Source of the DNA: Chrysochromulina parva
Lineage: Eukaryota; Haptophyta; Prymnesiales; Chrysochromulinaceae
Direction of reading: 5' to 3'
NCBI GenBank assembly: GCA_002887195.1
Contig: PJAB01001780.1
Location: 1-12,253 of the forward strand
DNA: 12,253 nt
The translations under genes and the position numbers were made by a program. Shown one piece after another: positions 7,995-12,253 of the stretch (position 1 is the stretch's first letter; the number at the start of each line of letters is the position of its first letter). The notes under the pieces were generated by a model. That model had not been told where the DNA came from. It saw only the letters and a program-made list of their open reading frames with translations, and did not search any database.

Positions 7995-8458
7995 TCAGGG
8001 CAAGAGCTTGCACAGACGGCCGAGGATGGGGAAGTCCCCATGGGTCACCGTGGCGCCTGGGTGGATGGTGCACAGCTGGTGCGCCTTTTGGAATTCGATC
8101 TGGATCGCCGAGATGCGGAAGCAGTTGCGCCCGACGTTGTTGCTCGTGCGCAGGGGGTCCTCGATGTACAGCGGGTCGAACCAGAAGCGAGTTGCGGGTG
8201 GCTGGCTCTCCGCGGGCCACTCGGGTGGAGTCGCGCCTCCGCCATGCTCCTGCCGCCACCTATGGGCCGCCACAGTTGACGTGGTACGGCGCGGCCGGTG
8301 CAGCGGCCAGTCGAAGCCCTGCCCGCGCGCGCCTACGCTTGCCGTGAAGGAGCTCGTCGCGGCTTGGGCGCCGTCTCGGGCGCCGAGGGCCGAGGGCAAC
8401 GGACGTTGCTCGAGCCCAAGGCTGGGCGAGCTTGGGTCGAGAGGTGGGCACCAGTCAC
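7995..8458 (-). CDS. poly(A) polymerase last exon: nucleotide-recognition motif
   Basis: This 464-nt exon enters in phase 1 and stops at TGA (7995-7997). About 90 low-complexity residues lead to FWFDPLYIEDPLRTSNNVGR and NCFRISAIQIEFQKAHQL, the base-recognition motif of non-canonical poly(A)/uridylyl transferases. The end, FPILGRLCKLLP, matches the LGRI..V segment at the close of the TRF4 catalytic core. No basic C-terminal tail follows. Confidence 0.85.
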
Positions 8459-11400
8459 CTGCCTCGGCAGTCAGAGGGCAATCAGAGGGCAATCAGAGGG
8501 CCATCAGAGGGCCATCAGAGGGCAATCAAAGGGCAATCAAAGGGCAATTATATGGCACTCATATGGCACTCAGAGGGCCATCAGTGGGCACCAGTCACCT
8601 GCCTCAGAGGCGGGACGCGGCCGGCAGCTGTGTGGAAAGGCGGCCATGCCGGCGGTGGCACGTGGCTGCTGCCGCTGCTGCTGCCGCTGCTGCTGCTGCT
8701 GCCATTGCAGCTGCTCCTGCTGCTGTGCAGGCGGGCTGCCCTGCCGCTCGAGCTCTTGCTCATCCGGCGCCGGCAGCGACGCAGCAGCCCAACCACGTTG
8801 CGGCAGCTCCGCTTCCGCGAGGTGCTCCGCGAGGTGCACCTGATGAAGGAGGCCATCATATAAGTCATCAGTGATTATCAGAGGTCATCAGAGCTCCGCG
8901 AGGTGCACCTGATGAAGGAGGCCATCATGAGTCATCAGTGATCATAAGATGTCATCAGAGCTCCGCGAGGTGCACCTGCGAGAGTGCCACTGAAGGCTGC
9001 GACAGGTCCACACGCACTCTCGACGAGTGGTCGCGCATCAGAAACTCGCCCTCGCCGCGATTGCGGCACACAGAGACGCCCATGTTACGCGGATCAAAGG
9101 CGCGTCCATAAAAGTCGAGGAGGCGCACCAGGCGCGCTCCCAGGCAACGCTCGATGTCATCATGCCTGCTCTTGACTGCGCTTGGGCTTGGGCTTGGGCC
9201 GCTCACGCCCGCGCCCGCGCCCGCGCCCACGACGACGCGCGCTCCCATCCGGTTGGACGCTGTGAAGGCGCCGCCGTGGGCGCGCTCGAGGTCGAGCGCC
9301 TCCCACTGCAGGAAGCGTACCTGTGGACAAGAGAGGGCGCCGTGGTGAGCACTCGCATGCGAGGTCGAGCGCCTCCCACTGCAGGAGGGCGCCGCCGTGG
9401 GCGCGCTCGAGGTCGCCCAGTGGAGGAAGCGTACGATGAGGAGCAGCAGTAGTCATCAGTGGTCATCAGTAGTCATCAGTAGTCATCAGTGGTCATCAGT
9501 GGTCATCAGCAGTCATCAGTGGTCATCAGTAGTCATCAGTGGTCATCAGCAGTCATCAGTGGTCATCAGTGGTCATCAGTGGTCATCAGCAGTCATCAGT
9601 GGTCATCAGTAGTCATCAGTGGTCATCAGTGGTCATCAGTGGTCATCAGTGGTCGTCAGTGGTCATCAGCAGTCATCAGTGGTCATCAGTGGTCATCAGT
9701 GGTCATCAGTGGTCATCAGTGGTCATCAGTGGTCATCAGTGGTCATCAGCAGCAGGAGGCGTACGATGAAGAGCAGCAGCCCGTATGAGGAGAATCAGTG
9801 GTCATCAGTGGTCATCAGCAGCAGGAGGCGTACGATAAGGAGTAGCAGCCCGTATGAAGAGAGGCCGCCCAGGTACGGCTTGTCGAGCGAACGCTCCGCT
9901 AAGAACTGATATGAGGGAGGCAATCAGAGGTCATTAGAGGTCATCAGAGGCCTTCCGAGGTCATCATAGGTCATCATAGGTCATCATAGGCGGCTTTATT
10001 GATCGAGCGAATGCTCCGCAACGAACTGATGATGATCATCATCAGCATGCACCTGCTTGAGTACGAGTGTGAGAGGTTTGACCTCGGGGTGATGAGGGAG
10101 GCAATCAGAGGTCATCATCAGCATGCACCTGCTTGAGTACGAGTGTGAAAGGTTTGACCTCGGGGTGATGTGGGAGGCAATCAGAGGTCATCATCAGCAT
10201 GCACCTGCTTGAGTACGAGTGTGAGAGGTTTGACCTCGGGGTGCTCGGCGAGAGTGCGCGAGACGAAGACGTTGGCGGCGAGTCCATTGTGAGCTTCGCC
10301 CTCAAAGGACACGTCGAGCCGCAATGGGATTTGCTGATGATGGAGGTAATCATGGGTCATCAGACGTCATCAGACGTCATCAGAGCTCCGCGTGACGCAC
10401 CTGCTTCGGTGAAGCGCCCGCGACGACAAAGCGCGTGGCAAAGGTGACGATGGGTACGACCGCGTCGATCGTGCGCACCTGTGGGGAAGGGCGAGGCGCC
10501 GTGGTGAGCACTTGCATGCTGGAGCACTCGCGACCGCGCCGATCGTGCGCACCGACTCGGGCACGATCCATGACTGGTTGACCAGGCAACGAGCGAGCGA
10601 TGCCTGCCAGGTCTCCTCGGGCAGAGCGTTGCGACCCTCGAGCGTACCTGTGGACAAGAGGGGGCGCCGTGGTGAGCACTCGCATGCGAGGTCTCCTCGG
10701 GCAGAGCGTTGCGACCCTCGAGCGTACCTGTGGACAAGCGAGGGCGCCGTGGTGAGCACTTGCATGCGAGGTCTCCTCGGTCAGAGCGTTGTGAATGGAG
10801 CGAGCGCACCTGGCGCCTCCGGTATCACGGTGGTCATCAGAGATCATCAGAGATCATCCGAGGTCATCCGAGGTCATCCGAGGTCATCCGAGGTCATCCG
10901 AGATCATCCGAGATCATCCGAGGTCATCCGAGGTCATCCGAGGTCATCCGAGGTCATCCGAGGTCATCCGAGGTCGTCAAAGGTCGTCAAAGGTCATCAG
11001 AGATCATCAGAGATCATCCGAGGTCATCAGAGGTCATCAGAGGCCATCCGAGGTCATCCGAGGTCATCCGAGGTCGTCAAAGGTCATCAGAGATCATCAG
11101 AGATCATCCGAGGTCATCAGAGGTCATCAGAGGCCATCAGAGTTCATCAGAGGTCATCCGAGCGTACCTGGCGCCTCCGGCATCGAGGTGGTCGTGCGCA
11201 CCGGCGGCAGCGTGACGACCAGATCGATGTCCGAGCCCGGCCGCATCAGGCCCGTGGCAAAGGATCCGAAGGGCTTCACTTGCGCCCGTGGCCACAGGAG
11301 AGTCACCACGGAGCGCACCTGTGGGGAGACGCGGAGCGTCGTGGTGAGCACATGCATGCCACGGGAGAGTGAGCGCGGAGCGCCGTGGTGAGCACACGCA

Positions 11401-12253
11401 TGCCACGGGAGAGTGAGCGCGGAGCGTCGTGGTGAGCACGGGGGGCGTCGTGCCTTGCTGATGGCGGTCATCAGCGGTCATCAGCGGTCATCAGCGGTCG
11501 TGCCTTGCTGATGGCGGCCATAAGAGGTCATCCGAGGTCATCAGTGATCATCAGAGGTCATACCTTGCTGATGGCGGCCGAGTGCACCGGTGCATGCTTG
11601 GCCAGGTGGGCATTGCACCTTGCCTCGTACCTGTGGGGAAGGGCGAGGCGCCGTGGTGAGCACTTGCATGCTTGGCCAGGTGGGCATTGCACCGTGCCTC
11701 GTACCGACGAATCTCATCTGAGAGCTGTGCGTAGGTGGAATGTATTGGGACCATCGCCGCCTTGGCCGCGAGCCCGGACAAGTGTGCGGCGCACGTCGAG
11801 AGGCGCGCCGCAGCGGCGGCCAGCTGCGATGCGGCGTCGTATTGAGCGGAGACGGCGCCCATCGCGCCCGAGGTGGCCCAAGAGGGCAAGCGCTCGGGCT
11901 GGCGCATCAGGCTACCCTCGCGTGTGCCCCCCTCCATGAGGAAGCTCAGCCCTGTCGGCAGGGCGCCGTGGTGGGCGGCAGCGGCAAGGGCGGGCCCGAG
12001 AGAGCTCGAGAGGGAAAGCACCTGAAGAAGGAGGCAATCAGGAGGTCGTCAAAGGCACTCAAGAGGCCATCGGAGGTCATGAAGCAGCTCGAGAGGGAAA
12101 GCACCTCCTCCTCGAAGCGCTGGATGGGCTGTTGATGAGGGAGGCAATCAAGGGAGTCATCAGAGGTCATCATGGGAAAGAACCTCCTCTTCGAAGCGCT
12201 GGATGGGCTGTTGATGAGGGAGGCAATCAAGGGAGTCATCAGAGGTCATCATG
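7995..12253 (-). CDS. TRF4/PAPD5-type non-canonical poly(A) polymerase, spliced, 5' partial
   Basis: Reading the minus strand and splicing at GT...AG gives exons 12105-12128 (uncertain), 11705-12021, 11564-11630, 11168-11318, 10553-10647, 10401-10478, 10205-10333, 9834-9905, 8976-9320, 8599-8839 and 7995-8458. From 12021 to the stop these sum to 1959 nt, an exact 653 codons without internal stop. The product belongs to the nuclear TRF4/5 (PAPD5/7) nucleotidyltransferases, which add short A tails to RNAs for exosome decay or trimming. In order: LSDEIRRYEARC, LLWPRAQVKPFGSFATGL with SDIDLVV (two catalytic Asp), VVPIVTFATRF, RLDVSFEG (third catalytic Asp), LTLVLKQ|FLAERSLDKPYLGG, LSSYGLLLLIVRFLQ, LGARLVRLLDFYGRAFDP and the nucleotide-recognition segment LYIEDPLRTSNNVGRNCFRI, ending ILGRLCKLLP. 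The catalytic set is complete, so this is probably functional. Oddities are a long Gln-rich insertion and ten repeat-built introns. Exact splice points are inferred from frame and family, not from RNA. Confidence 0.85.
8459..8598 (-). other. intron, 140 nt, flanked by identical junctions
   Basis: GAGGCAGGTGACTGGTGCCC is present at both ends, so the donor and acceptor are the two copies of one AG|GT. The interior is ten units of an 11-bp repeat. Removing the intron restores a single copy of the duplicated segment. Confidence 0.75.
8476..8585. repeat. 11-bp tandem array, 10 units
   Basis: Units are GGGCAATCAGA with variants GGGCCATCAGA, GGGCAATCAAA and TGGCACTCATA. The monomer is a one-base-longer relative of the 10-bp unit in the other introns. 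Confidence 0.9.
8599..8839 (-). CDS. poly(A) polymerase exon: Gln-rich insertion
   Basis: This 241-nt exon encodes VHLAEHLAEAELPQRG followed by a glutamine-rich tract (QWQQQQQRQQQRQQ) from CAG repeats. It lies between the central domain and the nucleotide-recognition motif, where PAPD5-like enzymes have only a few dozen residues. It stays in frame across both neighbours, but because it is low complexity I am less sure that all of it is retained. Confidence 0.6.
8840..8975 (-). other. intron, 136 nt, three junction copies
   Basis: GTGCACCTCGCGGAGC occurs at the intron start, once inside and again at the start of the next exon, spaced by GATGACC-type units. The acceptor is CTTCATCAG. Using either internal or terminal copy keeps the same downstream frame start. 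Confidence 0.7.
8976..9320 (-). CDS. poly(A) polymerase exon: central domain
   Basis: This 345-nt, phase-0 exon begins VRFLQWEALDL and contains DDIERCLGARLVRLLDFYGR, AFDPRNMGVSVCRN and GEFLMRDHS, matching the LG.LL..FF.LYGR.F......I segment of TRF4-type enzymes. Between them sits a low-complexity stretch, VVVGAGAGAGVSGPSPSPS, encoded by GCGGGC and CCCAAG hexamer repeats. The usual family spacing here is far shorter. Confidence 0.82.
9321..9833 (-). other. intron, 513 nt, array plus cassette
   Basis: The donor ATC|GTACGCCTCC matches the start of the next exon (GTACGCTTCC). Further copies of this junction lie near 9760 and 9425. A 30-unit 10-bp array fills 9451-9750. The acceptor TTGTCCACAG is the end of a cassette at 9321-9360, and a displaced copy of exon sequence (GCAGTGGGAGGCGCTCGACC) lies at about 9363-9382. 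Confidence 0.72.
9451..9750. repeat. 10-bp tandem array, 30 units
   Basis: Thirty units stay in strict 10-base register with the consensus GGTCATCAGT; common variants are AGTCATCAGT and GGTCATCAGC. Two or three further units lie at 9797-9820. On the plus strand the array has no stop in any frame, which creates false ORFs. On the sense strand of the gene, TGATGA gives stops in all three frames. Confidence 0.95.
9834..9905 (-). CDS. poly(A) polymerase exon: central-domain start
   Basis: This 72-nt, phase-0 exon encodes FLAERSLDKPYLGGLSSYGL, then LLLI. It fits directly onto LVLKQ of the previous exon, giving the family motif LKQFL.(Q/E)R.L...(Y/F).GG(L/I).SY.L. A degraded copy of its first part, with an in-frame stop, lies near 10002-10029. 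Confidence 0.82.
9906..10204 (-). other. intron, 299 nt, duplicated exon ends
   Basis: It contains two 76-bp repeats carrying the end of the previous exon with its donor, one degraded copy of the start of the next exon (10002-10029, with an in-frame stop), and 10-bp units near 9920-9990. The acceptor is CTCATATCAG. There is no cassette. Confidence 0.68.
10045..10204. repeat. 76-bp tandem repeat carrying an exon end
   Basis: GCATGCACCTGCTTGAGTAC starts at 10045, 10121 and 10197, in exact 76-base steps. Each full unit holds the last 45 bases or so of the poly(A) polymerase exon that ends at 10205, its donor, and a GGGAGGCAATCAGAGG spacer. The third copy is the real exon end. Confidence 0.92.
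10205..10333 (-). CDS. poly(A) polymerase exon: third catalytic Asp
   Basis: This 129-nt, phase-0 exon encodes 43 residues including RLDVSFEGEAHNGLAANVFV and ending PLTLVLKQ. The Asp in RLDVSF is the third catalytic carboxylate (KVDISF in human PAPD5), and NGLAAN matches the NGV(R/K)AA segment. Its 3' end is repeated twice more, in 76-bp steps, inside the following intron. Confidence 0.85.
10334..10400 (-). other. intron, 67 nt, repeat-unit type
   Basis: It begins GTGCGTCACG and consists largely of TCTGATGACG units, ending CTCCATCATCAG. There is no cassette and no duplicated start of the following exon. The 10-bp unit itself seems to supply the CAG acceptor. Confidence 0.68.
10401..10478 (-). 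CDS. poly(A) polymerase exon: VVPIVTF strand
   Basis: This 78-nt, phase-0 exon encodes VRTIDAVVPIVTFATRFVVA, then GASPKQ. It corresponds to the family's VPI(I/V)K strand between the DxD motif and the third catalytic Asp. It is bounded by CCCCACAG|GTGCGC and AAGCAG|GTGCGT. Confidence 0.78.
10479..10552 (-). other. intron, 74 nt, exon duplication plus cassette
   Basis: Its first 22 bases equal the first 22 of the following exon (GTGCGCACGATCG...) with one mismatch. It ends in the cassette at 10479-10519 with CCTTCCCCACAG. Length and design match the intron at 11631-11704, although the duplicated exon sequences are unrelated. Confidence 0.75.
10553..10647 (-). CDS. poly(A) polymerase exon: nucleotidyltransferase domain, middle
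   Basis: This 95-nt exon enters in phase 1 after TTGTCCACAG and encodes LEGRNALPEETWQASLARCL, then VNQSWIVPES. It corresponds to the helix after the DxD motif in PAPD5-like proteins. Near-copies of its first 37 bases lie at 10688-10727 and, weaker, at 10768-10808 inside the preceding intron, each bounded by a cassette. Confidence 0.75.
10728..10767 (-). repeat. intron cassette copy (not the used acceptor)
   Basis: A complete 40-bp copy of the cassette (GCATGCAAGTGCTCACCACG ... TTGTCCACAG on the minus strand). Other full copies are at 9321-9360, 10479-10519, 10648-10687, 11319-11359 and 11631-11671. This one is followed by a near-copy of the next exon's start and then by another cassette, so it lies inside the intron. 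Confidence 0.8.
10831..11160. repeat. 10-bp tandem array, 33 units, with 90-bp higher-order repeat
   Basis: Units are AGGTCATCCG, AGGTCATCAG and AGATCATCAG, with AGGTCGTCAA and AGGCCATCCG variants. The order of variants in 10981-11070 is repeated at 11071-11160, so a nine-unit block was duplicated as a whole. Confidence 0.95.
11168..11318 (-). CDS. poly(A) polymerase exon: nucleotidyltransferase active site
   Basis: This 151-nt exon encodes 50 residues, VRSVVTLLWPRAQVKPFGSF followed by ATGLMRPGSDIDLVV. It contains the family's GS...DxD signature with the two metal-binding Asp residues of the catalytic centre. It runs from acceptor CCCCACAG|GTGCGC to donor GCCAG|GTACGC in phase 1. This exon alone identifies the gene as a DNA polymerase beta-superfamily nucleotidyltransferase of the TRF4 type. 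Confidence 0.88.
11319..11563 (-). other. intron, 245 nt, three cassette copies
   Basis: A complete cassette at 11319-11359 provides the acceptor. Two truncated copies lie near 11374-11403 and 11416-11440, each preceded by CACTCTCCCGTGGC-type sequence resembling the start of the next exon. The tail of the preceding exon (CCGCCATCAGCAAGG) is repeated near 11453 and 11503, but there the donor GT has become GC. Short 10-bp arrays (TCATCAGCGG on the plus strand) lie at about 11468-11500 and 11525-11560. Confidence 0.7.
11564..11630 (-). CDS. poly(A) polymerase exon: helix before active site
   Basis: This 67-nt exon completes the codon split by the previous exon and encodes YEARCNAHLAKHAPVHSAAI then SK, ending at donor AAG|GTATGA in phase 0. 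Its first 39 bases are nearly identical to the first 39 bases of the intron before it. Confidence 0.75.
11631..11704 (-). other. intron, 74 nt, exon duplication plus cassette
   Basis: The first 39 bases repeat the first 39 of the next exon with one mismatch. The remaining part, overlapping at GCATGC, is the cassette at 11631-11671: AGTGCTCACCACGGCG, then a pyrimidine run ending CCCCACAG. CTCAC is a plausible branch point about 26 nt before the acceptor. There are no 10-bp units. This is the cleanest example of the intron design. Confidence 0.75.
11705..12021 (-). CDS. poly(A) polymerase exon: N-terminal region
   Basis: This 317-nt exon starts GTGCTTTCCC after the acceptor CTTCTTCAG and ends CG|G (phase 2). 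It encodes an Ala/Ser/Leu-rich segment ending in LSDEIRRY, which matches the helix LHEEI..FY that precedes the active site in PAPD5-like enzymes. Its first part contains AAHHGALPTG, very like the read-through translation of the intronic cassette (SAHHGASPFPTG). The first 75 nt or so may therefore be, or derive from, an intron cassette. Confidence 0.7.
12022..12104 (-). other. intron, 83 nt
   Basis: The intron and the exon after it both begin with the same 19 bases, GTGCTTTCCCTCTCGAGCT. Between them lie degenerate GATGACCTC-type units. It has no ~40-bp cassette. The acceptor is CTTCTTCAG. Confidence 0.6.
12095..12252. repeat. 79-bp tandem repeat, two copies
   Basis: 12095-12173 and 12174-12252 differ at only two positions. 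Each unit contains the mini-exon for PIQRFEEE with its acceptor and donor, plus a GGGAGGCAATCAAGGGAGTC spacer. The array may continue beyond the window. Confidence 0.92.
12105..12128 (-). CDS. poly(A) polymerase exon (upstream, 24 nt, uncertain)
   Basis: The 24-nt segment encodes PIQRFEEE between acceptor CATCAACAG and donor GAG|GTGCTT. An almost identical copy lies at 12184-12207 (donor GTTCTT), because the region is a 79-bp tandem repeat. Either copy, or both in sequence, could be spliced to the next exon, so the choice is open. The gene continues beyond the right edge. Confidence 0.4.

Larger units (their letters stand above)
10648..11167 (-). other. intron, 520 nt, array plus two cassettes
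   Basis: From the donor (GCCAG|GTACGCTCG) the intron holds a 33-unit array of 10-bp repeats, then a second copy of the exon junction (about 10805-10830) matching the previous exon tail, then two cassettes (10728-10767 and 10648-10687) separated by a copy of the next exon's start. The last CCACAG is used because using the first acceptor leads to an in-frame stop. Confidence 0.7.

Noticed and set aside
8436..8604. Transposon insertion with target-site duplication at the 140-nt intron
   Set aside because: The flanking repeats are about 20 bp and the interior is only an 11-bp array, without terminal inverted repeats or a transposase. Tandem duplication with repeat growth explains it better, although a lost element cannot be excluded.
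7933..8874. 313-codon plus-strand ORF
   Set aside because: It spans the antisense of the last two poly(A) polymerase exons and an intron array, with low-complexity Ala and Gly/Ser/Arg runs, so it is a shadow.
9397..9909. Long plus-strand ORFs of VISGHQWSS-type repeats
   Set aside because: They are read-through of the 10-bp array, which lacks stops on the plus strand in all three frames. The same array is intronic on the other strand. No real protein is implied.
9451..11160. CRISPR array
   Set aside because: The repeats are 10 bp, adjacent, without unique spacers, and no cas gene is present. They are a minisatellite.
10512..11391. Plus-strand ORFs rich in RSSEVIRGHP repeats (up to 286 codons)
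   Set aside because: Again the 10-bp array plus antisense of poly(A) polymerase exons. The catalytic motifs are on the minus strand.
1..12253. tRNA, rRNA or other structured RNA genes
   Set aside because: I looked for cloverleaf-like B-box words and conserved rRNA blocks by eye and found none that convince.

Overview
The window looks like nuclear DNA from a GC-rich, unicellular photosynthetic eukaryote with compact gene spacing. The evidence is a light-dependent protochlorophyllide reductase with a signal-peptide-like N-terminal extension, a eukaryotic METTL21-type methyltransferase, and a spliceosomal-intron-rich non-canonical poly(A) polymerase gene. An alga with a complex plastid (haptophyte- or pelagophyte-like) fits best, but the sequence does not settle the lineage. 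There is no sign of bacterial operons.

Layout. 1-421: leader or promoter of the first gene, with a possible tail of an upstream gene. 422-1669 (+): protochlorophyllide oxidoreductase (POR). 2135-3109 (+): pirin-family cupin protein. 3540-4754 (-): unrecognised protein. 4990-5937 (-): family-16-type protein methyltransferase. 6114-7082 (+): unrecognised Ser/Pro-rich protein. These five reading frames are uninterrupted. 7083-7994: short coding-like fragments, possibly a small spliced plus-strand gene or a decayed one. 7995 to the right edge (-): one gene for a TRF4/PAPD5-type non-canonical poly(A) polymerase, broken by at least ten introns and cut by the window edge at its 5' end.

The right-hand 4.2 kb at first looks like repeat junk with long meaningless ORFs. 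Read on the minus strand and spliced at AG|GT boundaries, it yields a continuous frame of about 660 residues. This frame carries the whole catalytic core: the helix before the active site, GSFATGL..SDID, the third Asp in RLDVSF, the central PAP-associated domain and the nucleotide-recognition motif YIEDPLRTSNNVGRN. The introns are built from three materials: direct duplications of the flanking exon, so that seven of ten introns start with the same bases as the exon that follows; a recurring cassette of about 40 bp that supplies a branch-point-like CTCAC, a pyrimidine tract and the CACAG acceptor; and arrays of a 10-bp monomer (TCATCAGNGG on the plus strand). This looks like recent intron creation by AGGT-containing duplication plus an introner-like cassette, concentrated in one gene beside intronless neighbours. 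It is the most interesting content of the window.

The genes do not form an obvious pathway. They look like ordinary independently transcribed nuclear genes, with two convergent pairs (pirin/unknown and the 7-kb region/poly(A) polymerase) and one divergent pair (methyltransferase/Ser-Pro-rich protein) sharing a 176-bp promoter region.
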